The position numbers and the translations under genes were made by a program. From Helicobacter bilis (GTDB taxonomy: Bacteria; Campylobacterota; Campylobacteria; Campylobacterales; Helicobacteraceae), in contig NZ_CP019645.1 in the NCBI RefSeq assembly GCF_001999985.1, positions 1,426,001-1,490,000 of the forward strand: a stretch of 64,000 nucleotides of DNA. Reading direction: 5' to 3'. Under the pieces are notes generated by a model, which did no database searches, had not been told where the DNA came from, and saw only the letters and a program-made list of their open reading frames with translations. How positions within the stretch are numbered: the stretch's first letter is position 1; every line of letters begins with the position of its first letter. Shown piece after piece: positions 27,193 to 37,169 of this stretch.

Positions 27193-28947
27193 ATGCTATT
27201 ATCATATCTAAAATCGCTAGATTGTATTGTAAGACAAAATAGAATCTTTGGCATTCTCACGCTCTGTGTTATATTATTTGGCATAACACATATAAATGCC
27301 GCAAGCTATGTTCCCATCAAAGATAGAGAGGGCAGTGGGCTTGCTATGACAAGCAGTCCTTATGCAAATGCCATTGGTAAAGCCGTGCTAGATAGCGGTG
27401 GGAATGCCATTGATGCGGCGGTTGCAGTGAGCTACGCTCTAGCAGTTACTCACCCTGCGGCAGGAAATATTGGCGGTGGTGGATTTGCCCTTATCCATTT
27501 AGCAAGTGGAGAAGACATTGCCCTTGATTTTAGAGAAGTCGCACCAAAGGCGGCTAGTCGCGATATGTTTTTAGATTCTAGGGGTGAAGTTATCCCAAAT
27601 GCCGCTGTTACAGGCTATCTCTCTGTTGGCGTCCCAGGTAGTGTAAAAGGCATGAGTGCTATGCTTGATAAATATGGCACAAAAACGCTTAGTGAGCTTT
27701 TAGAACCCGCAGTTATGTTAGCAGAAAAAGGCTTTATGGTAACGCAAAGGCAGCAAGAGACTATGCAGGAAGTCCAAAGCGACTTTGCAAAGTTTGAATC
27801 TTCTTCTAAATACTTCTTAAAAGAGAATGGCGAAGTCTATAAAGATGGCGATATACTCATACAAAAAGATTTAGCAAGGACTTTAAGAATCTTGCAAAAA
27901 GAAGGCGAGAGTGCATTCTATCAAGGCGAAATTGCAAAAGCTATGGTAAGCGATATTCAAAAAGGTGGGGGCATACTCACACTGCAAGATTTAAAAGATT
28001 ATAAGGTAAAATGGCGAAAGCCTTTGCATGGGAGCTATCGTGGATATGATATTATCACCATGCCTCCACCTAGCAGTGGTGGGGCGCATATCCTTGAGAT
28101 TCTAAACATTATTGAAAATGCGGATATGGCTAAACTCGGCTTTGCATCATCAAAAAGCATTCATCTCTTAACAGAAGCCATGCGACAAGCACAAGCTGAT
28201 AGATCAAGCTTTATGGGCGATCCAGACTTTATTGATTTACCCCTAGATACGCTTTTAAGCAAGGAATATGCTAGAGAAGTCTATCGCTCTATAAAGACAA
28301 ATAGGGCGACACCAAGCGATAGGATAATCCCGGGTTTAGGCAAAATAAAGCAAAATAATAATCCAAATCTGCATGAAGGCAGCAATACCACACATTTTTC
28401 TGTGGTTGATAAATGGGGTAATGCAGTCAGTGTTACCTATACACTCAATAGACGCTATGGCTCTGGGGCGGCTGTGAGTGGCTATGGCTTTTTACTCAAT
28501 GATCAAATGGAGAATTTCTCTATCAAAGTCGGCTATCCAAACAGGCATGGTATGATTGAGGGCACAAATAATGCTATCGCACCAAACAAACGACCGCTAA
28601 GCACGATGAGTCCTACTATGATTCTAAAAGATGGCAAGCTGTATGTTGTGCTTGGAAGTCCGGGAAGTGGGAAGATTATAAGTGTTGTAGCACAAGTCAT
28701 TGTAAATCTCATTGATTATAAAATGGATCTTGTAACCGCAGTAGAATCGCCACGCTTTCACATGCAATGGCAGCCAGATACACTAGATATTGAGAAGTTT
28801 TCTATCAATAAAGACACGCAAGAGATTCTAAAAAGAATGGGCTATAAAGTCATTGAAACCGACACAATGGGCGATGTCAATGCTATCTTAATTGACCCAA
28901 AAACAGGCATTATCTATGGCACACTAGACCCTAGAAGGAAAATATAA
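27193..28947 (+). CDS. ggt: gamma-glutamyltranspeptidase
   Basis: Periplasmic or secreted Ntn-hydrolase that hydrolyses glutathione and glutamine; in Helicobacter it supports colonisation and inhibits T cells. The N-terminal signal segment ends near THINA (about residue 36). Autoprocessing is expected before Thr399 (start of TTHFSVVDKWGNAVSVTYT), giving large and small subunits. The gamma-glutamyl pocket PLSTMSPTMIL and oxyanion GSPGSGKI are present. At 584 residues it is slightly longer than the H. pylori enzyme because of the signal region. AAAAGGATAAAC precedes the ATG. Confidence 0.96.
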   Translation: MLLSYLKSLDCIVRQNRIFGILTLCVILFGITHINAASYVPIKDREGSGLAMTSSPYANAIGKAVLDSGGNAIDAAVAVSYALAVTHPAAGNIGGGGFALIHLASGEDIALDFREVAPKAASRDMFLDSRGEVIPNAAVTGYLSVGVPGSVKGMSAMLDKYGTKTLSELLEPAVMLAEKGFMVTQRQQETMQEVQSDFAKFESSSKYFLKENGEVYKDGDILIQKDLARTLRILQKEGESAFYQGEIAKAMVSDIQKGGGILTLQDLKDYKVKWRKPLHGSYRGYDIITMPPPSSGGAHILEILNIIENADMAKLGFASSKSIHLLTEAMRQAQADRSSFMGDPDFIDLPLDTLLSKEYAREVYRSIKTNRATPSDRIIPGLGKIKQNNNPNLHEGSNTTHFSVVDKWGNAVSVTYTLNRRYGSGAAVSGYGFLLNDQMENFSIKVGYPNRHGMIEGTNNAIAPNKRPLSTMSPTMILKDGKLYVVLGSPGSGKIISVVAQVIVNLIDYKMDLVTAVESPRFHMQWQPDTLDIEKFSINKDTQEILKRMGYKVIETDTMGDVNAILIDPKTGIIYGTLDPRRKI

Positions 28948-29201
28948 TGCGATCAATATTGTTTCAAATCTTATATACCGCAGAGGTTTAATATCTAAAA
29001 TAGCAAAGGTTTGAGACCCCATGTTGTATTTGAGCAATTTATAGCTTTTAGTATATTTGCTAACACATTATTTTAACAAATTGCTAGCATAAGATTCATA
29101 TAAAAATCATACAATAAGGTTTTACACATGTATGACAGATATCTACGATTCTCAGTCTTAGCGAGATCTTTTAGAAGTTCTTTAAATATATTACTAGAAT
29201 C

Positions 29202-29464
29202 TTAGTACAAAGATTTAACTCGCTTTATCCACTGCCATTGATAAAGAATTTTGCCATTAATCCATCGCGAAATATAAAGCTTTTGCCCGACTTCACATTT
29301 CTTAAATAAAGCGTTTTGTCCTTGCAAGCACTCTTTTATAATTCTAATATCTTTTGTTTTGCAATACTCATCTAGTTGATTTTAAGTTTTTCCTTCAAGT
29401 CTTCTTGTATCTCATAGCGACTTTGTTGATACCCACTTAAATCAAATCTCTCTTCTTTGCTCTT
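29202..29464 (-). pseudogene. remnant of an unidentified gene (frameshifted)
   Basis: The minus strand reads SKEERFDLSGYQQSRYEIQ...LKEKLK, then a one-base shift into QLDEYCKTKDIRIIKECLQG...GQKLYISRWINGKILYQW...KSLY and a stop. An in-frame stop also blocks it upstream, so the N-terminus is lost. The continuous, protein-like composition across the shift suggests a decayed coding sequence. Family not recognised. Confidence 0.45.
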
Positions 29465-29507
29465 CTAGAGTTAAGAAAAATTTTAGCATTTTGATGTTTT
29501 TTGGTAG

Positions 29508-29719
29508 CATGGGGAGGGGGGTGCAAGTGAGCATTTTGCTGAAAAGAGGGAGTTTGATTATAATGCAATCAATGACTTTTTACTTTCCAAGTTTATGCTT
29601 TATGTGTTATCAAGAGTTTTCTATCATAAGATTTTTAACTCATAAAAGTTCGAATTTTTCAAGCAAGAATATGTAAAACTAAACCCAGAAAATATAAAAC
29701 GCGAATTACTCCTCAAAGC
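29508..29719 (+). pseudogene. remnant of a second unidentified gene
   Basis: The plus strand reads SEHFAEKREFDYNAINDFLL...VLSRVFYHKIFNS, stop, KFEFFKQEYVKLNPENIKRE...KAFW, stop, all in one frame with TAA inside. It lies in a different frame from the 61-codon ORF at 29491, which is only its shadow. Composition is protein-like; family not recognised. Confidence 0.4.
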
Positions 29720-30019
29720 ATTTTGGTGATAAAGTTTTTAGTGAAAATAATTCTTTAATTATTTGGTTATGTACATGATATTGGATTATCTTTTGAAACA
29801 AAAAGTTATCAAATCTCGAAAGCAAATTTTCATATATTTTCAAGATCAGTTGCAATATCTTTAAGTATTTTTCATAATTTTATAGCCTCGCATTTGAATA
29901 GAAATCAAAAATTTATCGTTAATATGCTTAAGTTTATATTAAAAAATCACTAAAAACTAACAAAAAGTAACAATAAAATACAAAAATATCAAATTTTTGC
30001 GTATTTTTTTGTAAAAATC

Positions 30020-30033
30020 TTTTTTTTTTTTTT
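30020..30033 (+). repeat. homopolymeric T14 tract upstream of outer membrane protein gene
   Basis: Fourteen consecutive T, ending 72 bases before the ATG at 30106. Promoter-proximal poly-T/A tracts are known phase-variation devices for Helicobacter outer membrane protein genes (for example sabA). Confidence 0.75.
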
Positions 30034-30105
30034 GAAAAGTCACTAGACTTGCAAGAACCTAACTTGAATTTTTAGGGAATTTTTAATAATTGTAAGGAGT
30101 TCTTT

Positions 30106-30816
30106 ATGAACAAACATTTTAAGAAAATAGCATGTGTAGCAGCATTATCTCTTATGCCTATGATGGCTTTTGCTGATGATGGAGTTGGTGGTGATAGTGG
30201 GAATGGTAGCGGGTTGTTTCTAGGGCTTGATACTGGATATACTTTTGGTTTTGAAAAATTTCAACAAAAAAATTCAACAACAATAATCTCGACAACAATT
30301 TTATCTGGTGCAAATATTGGGGTAAAAGCTGGATATAATTTCCACTTTGCACAAATGCTTGGTGTGCGTGGATATTTGGATTATACTTTTGTTTTTAACC
30401 CTATGAGTGCAAGTAGTGTTACAGACAATGTGAATGATACAAGGAATATTTTTAGTTCTGCACATGCAATCACACTGAATGCCGACTTGCTTGTGAATCT
30501 TATACAAACAGATTCTATCAGCTTTGGTGCATTTGTGGGTATTGGTCTTGGATATGGTGTGTTTGGTGAAACAGATAATTTCACTAACAACACGACAACG
30601 ACAACAAGAAGAAAGGGGAACGGCTTTGTTTTACCTATTAATCTTGGCTTAAGCCTTACAGCAAATAATCATCATAGATTTGAGCTTGGTTTTAAAATCC
30701 CAACTTTAGGCATGAATGTTACTGAAACAAGCAGTGGCAAAGTTCCCGCAAATCTTTATGAAACAAATAGCGTGAGATTATTTACAACTTCAGTAGGTTA
30801 TAGCTATATTTTCTAA
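30106..30816 (+). CDS. outer membrane beta-barrel protein
   Basis: Signal peptide at residues 1-23 (ending MMAFA), then alternating strands beginning GLFLGLDTGYTFGFEKF and closing with LFTTSVGYSYIF, a terminal-aromatic beta-signature. The length of 236 residues fits a small Helicobacter Omp-type porin or adhesin-like barrel. AAGGAG lies before the ATG. Regulation by the T14 tract upstream is plausible. Specific family (Hof/Hor type) uncertain. Confidence 0.82.
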   Translation: MNKHFKKIACVAALSLMPMMAFADDGVGGDSGNGSGLFLGLDTGYTFGFEKFQQKNSTTIISTTILSGANIGVKAGYNFHFAQMLGVRGYLDYTFVFNPMSASSVTDNVNDTRNIFSSAHAITLNADLLVNLIQTDSISFGAFVGIGLGYGVFGETDNFTNNTTTTTRRKGNGFVLPINLGLSLTANNHHRFELGFKIPTLGMNVTETSSGKVPANLYETNSVRLFTTSVGYSYIF

Positions 30817-31367
30817 TTTAGCTTTGTAATAAACCTTTTTTCACCCTTTTATGCTTTTCAAAACAAAGTATGAGAGATAAGGGGGTAAGCAAAGCAAGGT
30901 TATCTTTCCTTGCTTGTGTAAAATATCAAGCCTTGTTAGCTTATAAATTTATTCTTTTTTAATCTTCTTTTATTCTGTTTTTTGCTTATATTTGCTTTTA
31001 TGTCTCTTTAGTTTAAATGCCATTAAGATTCTATATTGTAGATATTGCATAGACTTAAAATACAAAAAGATTCATATTGACAAACAAGCACTTTATACTT
31101 AATATAAAAGCCTTTATGGAATGTATATGCCTACAAACTCTTATTATGTTGTTTAATCCATTCTTACATTGCAAGTTCTCTAAATTTATAAAGCCCTTAG
31201 TCTTTTTGCAAAAATTCTAGCAAATTCAATTAAAAAGTTATCTATAAAACTTTCCGTTCTACTATGAATGGCATGTATAAAAACACTTATGAGAAATATA
31301 GAATCTATACAAAAGCCTAGATTCTAAAACTCTCTTATAAACGCCACATTTTATTGCTTCTATACTC
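30817..31367. other. intergenic region between outer membrane protein gene and flhB
   Basis: About 550 bases between convergent genes. A short inverted repeat AAGCAAGG (30892-30899) / CCTTGCTT (30908-30915) could be a weak terminator for the gene to the left but has no T-run. No ORF; AT-rich. Confidence 0.4.
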
Positions 31368-32486
31368 TTACTCTTTATGCTGTATCACTTTTTGCTTTTT
31401 ATCCTCTGCGCGTTTCATAAAGTCTGGGACTCTGCCTCTTTCTGCTTCTAGTTTTGCTACTTGTTGGAATAGCTCCACAACCGCTTCAAACATTTCTCCG
31501 GGGATCATTCTATCCACATCGACAAGTCTGTAAAGCTCCCTTGCTAAAGGTGGATTTTCAATGATTAGAATCTCATGTTCCCTTGCAATGCCCTTAATCC
31601 TTACTGCAAGATGATCTATGCCTTTTGCCACGACAACAGGGGCAGATTCTGTCTCACTATTGAAACGCAAAGCCACTGCGTAATGCGTGGGGTTTGTTAC
31701 CACCACATTGGCACTAGGGATTGCACTCATCATTTTATTCATAGCATTTTTCATCATGATTTGACGGATTTTTGCTTTTACTTCTTGATTCCCTTCTTGT
31801 TGTTTAAACTCATCTTTTAGCTCCTGCTTACTCATACGCAAACTTTTGATGTATTGATACCGCTTGATTAAAAAGTCCAGTATCCCCATAACTAAGAATA
31901 AAAATAGCAATGCACCAATGAGAATGAGAGCCTTTTGATAAAACCATGTTAGCTGCTCTTTTAGCGGACTCATAGAGATATTTGCCACTTCATCTAAGAA
32001 GCCTACAAATATGAAAAATCCCACTGCAAATGCGATAAATACTTTTAATGTAATAATGAATCCATCAAGCAATTTTTTGAGTGAGAATAGATTCTTTGCA
32101 CCTTTTATGGGGTTTATTTTATCAACCTTTGGTTTTATGATTTTAAAGCTTAGTAAAAAGCCAAATTGTGCGACATTGCCGATGATACCAGCGACCATGA
32201 GAGCAAAGAAAAAGGGCATAGCACATAATGCGGCGACTTTTAGTATAGTAAGCGTGATGGCAAAAATTGTGTGCATATTAAAATCCACTAAAAAAAGCTT
32301 CGTGCATTCGACATACAAGCCTTTAAAGATTTTCACCCAAAATGGAAATATGATAAAAAGCAGCATTAATCCTACGACTAAACCTACAAGCCCGACTAAA
32401 TCAGGGCTTTTTGCGACACTGCCCTCTTCTCTTGCCTTTTGTATTTTGCGTTGGGAGGGGGCGTGGGTTTTCTCTTCTTCTGCCAT
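31368..32486 (-). CDS. flhB: flagellar export switch protein FlhB
   Basis: Inner membrane component of the flagellar type III export gate that switches substrate class from hook to filament. Four transmembrane segments occupy residues 30-210, followed by the cytoplasmic domain with the autocleavage site NPTH (Asn265-Pro266) in VVVTNPTHYAVALRF. At 372 residues it is slightly longer than H. pylori FlhB. A -10 box (TATAAT, minus strand, 32539-32544) lies upstream. No other flagellar gene is adjacent, consistent with scattered flagellar genes in Helicobacter. Confidence 0.96.
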   Translation of the reverse strand: MAEEEKTHAPSQRKIQKAREEGSVAKSPDLVGLVGLVVGLMLLFIIFPFWVKIFKGLYVECTKLFLVDFNMHTIFAITLTILKVAALCAMPFFFALMVAGIIGNVAQFGFLLSFKIIKPKVDKINPIKGAKNLFSLKKLLDGFIITLKVFIAFAVGFFIFVGFLDEVANISMSPLKEQLTWFYQKALILIGALLFLFLVMGILDFLIKRYQYIKSLRMSKQELKDEFKQQEGNQEVKAKIRQIMMKNAMNKMMSAIPSANVVVTNPTHYAVALRFNSETESAPVVVAKGIDHLAVRIKGIAREHEILIIENPPLARELYRLVDVDRMIPGEMFEAVVELFQQVAKLEAERGRVPDFMKRAEDKKQKVIQHKE

Positions 32487-32538
32487 TTTTTATCCTATGT
32501 GTTATGCTTTGTGTGAATCTTTAAGTATCTAAGGCGAA

Positions 32539-32544
32539 ATTATA
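32539..32544 (-). promoter_or_regulatory. putative -10 box for flhB
   Basis: TATAAT on the minus strand, about 53 bases before the flhB start. Confidence 0.45.
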
Positions 32545-32585
32545 GCAAAGTTTATTAATAGGGCGATTTACGCGTAAAGTCCTTG

Positions 32586-33401
32586 CTACTCCATAGGTGG
32601 TATGCCAAAACTCACACCAAACTCTAAAGTAAGCATGAAATTATTACTCGCATTATAATGCAATGGAGTATTATTTATATGTATTGTATTTGATGGCTCT
32701 AGCATGTAATAAATGCCTTTCAAAGACGCATAAAAGTCTGCTTTGTCTTTGTTGGTAAAGCTAGATTCTGCATTCTCTCTTTTATAGAGTAGATTAAGGT
32801 TAAAAAGTAAGCGATGTCCGCCCTTTAGTGTAGCAATATTTGCATAAGAATCTATGCGATAGCGACCACTTACACAATAGCTATATCCTAGCTGATAGGA
32901 AAGCATAAAGCGTTCTGTAAGCTTTGTGTTAGAATAGAGATTAAAGCCTAGAAAAATAGCTTCACTTGATAGCCTTTGGGCTACATTCCAGCCGAGATTA
33001 TACATATTTACAGGCAGGGATAGTGTGAGTAAAATGGGCTTTTCTAAAGAGCCGAGATTAAGCCCCGCATTAAGGTCCATAAGCACAAAGCCACCCATGC
33101 GATCTTGCGAATTTATATTATTTAAGCCTTGTATATAGCCGCTTTGTGCTACATTAAATAAGCCAACTTGCAAGTCATAATTAAATGCTAAACGCTTTGA
33201 ATAGTAGTTTGTAAAAGCAGATAGATAGCCACCAATATTATTAAAATCAGGCATACCACCGGCTTTGAAATTTGCATAAGCCACCCCAGAGCCTATACCA
33301 AAATGAGCACAATAACTCTCATAGCATTTATACGCAAAAGCTATATTAAAAGAGAGTATCACGCAAAATATATATCTAAAAAGCATAACTTTAAATCGCA
33401 T
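32586..33401 (-). CDS. outer membrane protein, beta-barrel type
   Basis: A 271-residue protein with signal peptide (residues 1-23, ending FNIAFA), a short Cys-containing mature N-terminus (YKCYESYCAHFG) and a beta-rich body ending in LTLEFGVSFGIPPME. Barrel-like alternation is clear, but the C-terminus lacks the usual final aromatic residue. GGGGAG precedes the ATG. Unlike the other outer membrane protein here it shows no repeat tract. Family not identified. Confidence 0.72.
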   Translation of the reverse strand: MRFKVMLFRYIFCVILSFNIAFAYKCYESYCAHFGIGSGVAYANFKAGGMPDFNNIGGYLSAFTNYYSKRLAFNYDLQVGLFNVAQSGYIQGLNNINSQDRMGGFVLMDLNAGLNLGSLEKPILLTLSLPVNMYNLGWNVAQRLSSEAIFLGFNLYSNTKLTERFMLSYQLGYSYCVSGRYRIDSYANIATLKGGHRLLFNLNLLYKRENAESSFTNKDKADFYASLKGIYYMLEPSNTIHINNTPLHYNASNNFMLTLEFGVSFGIPPME

Positions 33402-33435
33402 TTACTCCCCTTTTTTGCTATTAATCATGAGATAC

Positions 33436-33441
33436 ATTATA
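33436..33441 (-). promoter_or_regulatory. putative -10 box for the 33.4-kb outer membrane protein gene
   Basis: TATAAT on the minus strand, 35 bases before the start at 33401. It lies inside the first codons of the opposite-strand large ORF, which argues that the ORF's N-terminus there is not ancestral coding sequence. Confidence 0.45.
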
Positions 33442-34417
33442 GCTTGTTTTTGTGGTTTTATATGCTTCAAAACCCAATCCACACACCAAATAAAAGCACA
33501 GGCAAATAATGAAACCTATTTCATAACAACAGACAAAAACAACATTACAGCCATAGAAAAACAAGAATTGCAGCTAGCACAGCCAAAAACTTATGATGAG
33601 TTAATGCAAAGAGACAAAAACGAAAACGCAACACTAGAATCATACAGAGACCAATATGCAGATATAGCAGAGATAAAAGAGAAAGAAGCACAGAAGCAAT
33701 TATTGTTAGAGTATAAGCCAGAGATAAAAGAAACTAGCACATCAATTGACAACACCCAAATAAACAAAGACACAGATTTACTAAAAAATCTATATGGGAA
33801 TAATAAAGAAACAAATCTATACGCAAATATGGAATCTAATCCAAACATAAAAGCACAAGAAAAGGCTTTAAATAATAAAATAGATTCTAATTTCACATAC
33901 ACCACACAAGAAACAAAAGGCATAAGAGATTTAAGAAATGATTTAAAAGAAGCATTAATGCCTTATAAAACCCAGCCTATAACAAACAAAGAAACAGGAA
34001 TGCAAGGCTATATAACAGCTGATGAGATTAATAAAATATCAAGCAGAAAGGCAGTGGATAAAAGCATAGCAAATGGATTTAGCAGAGACGAACATTTTGC
34101 GGTAGCACAAGACTTAAAAACGCTTTTTGAGAATAGCAAGTTAAGGGAATCGCATAACGATTATAAGAATAACCCTAATATTCTACAAGTGCATAGATTT
34201 ACAAAAGGAATAAGCATTAATCACAAAAATGCAAACGCACAAATAACTTTATTTGAAAAGATAGAGGGTAAAAATAGGATTTATACTTTAGAATTAGAGA
34301 GTTTAAATAAACCCGATTCCTTAAGTGTCAGTGTGCATAACACAGAATCGGCGGCTAAAGCTCAATCGGTGGCAACCGCACACCCTGAAACCACTCCTAT
34401 TGCTAAAACCGATAGCG

Positions 34418-34432
34418 ACATTATACCACAAA
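34418..34432 (+). repeat. module-junction motif, copy 1
   Basis: ACATTATACCACAAA, coding DIIPQN, directly after the LPD3-like module. Confidence 0.7.
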
Positions 34433-35451
34433 ATGCTAACACTATAAATATCTTAAAAGATATGCAAGATAAGGATATAAATGTAAAGTTAGATAATAAA
34501 GAATTACTAGAGCTTTATGAAAAGTCCAGCCGAGAGGCTTATGATTTTTTAGCACAGAAACTATATTTAGATAGTGTGAAGCAGTATAGAAGCGATGGTT
34601 ATGCCTTATTTGAAAATTCAAGCTTAGGAGCAAATGCAAAAGGGAGTTTTGAAGCAATTTTAAGGAAAAATATAAGGCAAAGGCAGTTAGAAAACTTTCA
34701 AAAACCGCAAAATGTAAAATATGAAATACAAACCGAGCAAGGATTTAAATATTACCTTGATGAGAATAATGATGTTGTAATTAATCACAAAAATGAGCTT
34801 GTAGATTTTAAAGGCGGAGTGGTAAGAACTAAGCCCGATAAAGACGGCGATATTTTAGAGCTAAATGGGATATTAAAGCTCATAAGTCCTAGAAATGCGG
34901 ATAATATGTATTTAGCTAAAAGGCACTTGACAAATAATGAATTTTACGATTTTCACGCAAATTTAAGACTTGCAAATTATTATCAAAACGGCTTATTTAT
35001 AAGTGATGAAAAGCTTTATGAAGTCTTTAAAAATATGCCTCGCAACGCAGATAAACAGGGCTTAGACGATGTTATGGGTATATTAAGAGGTTTAACTAAT
35101 AGCAAAAATGTAAATATGGCTTACGCACAAGAATTTATCGATAAACATTATGGGCTAGAGGCGGATTATAGAACCCTTGCTAGAGATATATTTAAGAGAG
35201 TAGATAAAGAATACAAGAAAAATGGCAATCCTTTTGGCATACTCTTTAACGATCAAAAGGCGATTAAAGACTTAAGGGATATGTATGGCGATGAAATGGC
35301 AAGGGACTTTTTTAAAGGTAAAAATGCAGTAGATTTTCTACTTTACACACAAGCAGGACATATAGAAAATGCGTTTTATAAAGAGGGCTTGGGTGGCATT
35401 GACTTGGTATGGGGAGAAGTAACAGGCAAAGGCAAAGAAGCTAAAGGCTGG

Positions 35452-35537
35452 GGACTTGCTAAGATTATTGAAAAGCATTTAAACGCAGGGGATTTTGAAG
35501 CATTCGGTAAGGGCGAAGCTGGGCTTATAAACGCTAT
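35452..35537 (+). repeat. 86-bp repeat, copy 1 (DUF3519 module 1)
   Basis: Identical to 36730-36815 except for two bases, within the GLAKIIEKH...GLINA segment. Flanking parts of the two modules are clearly more diverged. Confidence 0.9.
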
Positions 35538-35758
35538 GAGTGAGATTATACAAGATGGCAAGGTTATTACTCAAAATGGTGTTAGCACAATATGGTATAA
35601 AAAAGATGAAAATATTTATAAATTAGGAATTTCAAAAGGTTTTCATAAAAAGGGCGATAATAATTGGATTATCACAAGCTATAAGGCAGAAAGAGAAAAG
35701 GACAAGACTTTCGGCGATGCCCTTTTTACTGATAAGCACCCCTTACCAAACTCTACCA

Positions 35759-35773
35759 ACATTATACCACAAA
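35759..35773 (+). repeat. module-junction motif, copy 2
   Basis: ACATTATACCACAAA, coding NIIPQT, after DUF3519 module 1. Confidence 0.7.
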
Positions 35774-36729
35774 CCCCACAAGAAATAATCAAACAAGCAA
35801 AGGCAAGCGGAAAAAGTGTAGCAGAAACAAAGAAATTACTACAAAAACATAATAAAGAGATACAGAGCATAAGAACAGAGATTAGAAAAGATATTGCAAC
35901 AAGGCAAAAAAACATAGAGCAAGGATACATAGAGTTAGTAAGCAGCCATCATGCAAAGATAGGAAAAAAAGGCGGATATACAACAAAAATGTATTTAGAA
36001 ACCGATAAGGAAAAACAAATCTATTTATATGATGGTTTTAATAAAGAATCTTTAGACAACTATTTACAATTAGTCAAAGAAAACGCACCTTTAAAAGAGA
36101 GAAACAAGGCACTAGACAAGCTTGTAAATGAAAGACTAGAAGCAGAAGCAAGATTTAGCCAATTACAAAAACAACAAGAGGAATTAGAAGACAAACAACT
36201 ACAAGCATTTGATGAAGAATCTTTTATTAAAAGCTTAGAGGGTAAGAGTAAAGATGAGTTAGAAAATATTCAAGGCGATTTATGGAGTAAAAGCAATAGT
36301 AAAAATAGCGATATACCATTTCCAGTAATAGCTAGAATGCAAAACTTAGTTATGTGGATAAAAGATAAAATCCCACAAGCTGCCTTTAATAATGATGAAT
36401 TAAGAGAAGCGATTAAATCCTTAAGATCCACAAAAGAATATAAAGATGATATAAATTCTATACAATACTTTAAAGAGAACAGAGAATATATAGAACAAAC
36501 TTTAAGCATTAAACCTATAAAAGAATTTGGCACAAATTACGCAGAACATTATCACAGCGGCGAGACTGCTATACAAAAACTCATAAATGAAGCACAAGCA
36601 CATAAAGAAAGCGGAGCTAAAGGCGAGTATAAAGGACAAGTTGCAGGGGCATTTCATCGTAAAGAATTGGGGGATATTGATTTAGTATGGGGGGAAGTTA
36701 AAGGAAAAGGTAAAAATGCAAAGGGCTAT

Positions 36730-36815
36730 GGACTTGCTAAGATTATTGAGAAGCATTTAAACGCAGGGGATTTTGAAGCATTCGGTAAGGGCGAAGCTGG
36801 ACTTATAAACGCTAT
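36730..36815 (+). repeat. 86-bp repeat, copy 2 (DUF3519 module 2)
   Basis: 84 of 86 bases match 35452-35537. The offset of 1278 bases is an exact multiple of three, so recombination between the copies would stay in frame. Confidence 0.9.
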
Positions 36816-37084
36816 AAATGAGATTATACAAAATGGCAAACTACTTACTGAAAATGGCGTAAATACGCTATGGTATAAAAATGGCAATGAGTATTATCTC
36901 GTGGGAATCTCAAAAGGATTTAATAAACAAGGTGATAACAATTGGGTTATAACAAGCTACAAGAAAGATAATATTACAAATTTGCAAAAAGAAAAAGTGG
37001 ATAAGCTATTCAGTAGCGATGCCGAAGTCCTTTCCGCTCAAGGCAAATTTAATGAGTTAGAGACTCTTAACTCAACTACTAGCA

Positions 37085-37099
37085 ACATTATACCACAAA
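37085..37099 (+). repeat. module-junction motif, copy 3
   Basis: ACATTATACCACAAA, coding NIIPQN, after DUF3519 module 2. Confidence 0.7.
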
Positions 37100-37169
37100 A
37101 TCCCACAAAAGCACAAAGTGAGTATTTTAATCCATTTATGAACGAGTATGAGAAAATTAAAGAAATTAA

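Larger units (their letters stand above)
28948..30105. other. gene graveyard between ggt and an outer membrane protein gene
   Basis: About 1.16 kb with no intact gene. It holds two recognisable ORF remnants (listed separately), AT-rich filler, and at 30020-30033 a run of 14 T upstream of the outer membrane protein gene. No transposase or repeat boundary was seen. Confidence 0.55.

Noticed and set aside
29491-29676. 61-codon plus-strand frame with a G-run near its start
   Set aside because: A different frame over the same bases reads as a better protein remnant, so this one is a shadow; the GGGGAGGGGGG run is too short to call phase-variable.
30892-30915. Hairpin AAGCAAGG/CCTTGCTT as an intrinsic terminator
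   Set aside because: Short stem with no following T-run; mentioned only as a weak candidate in the intergenic entry.
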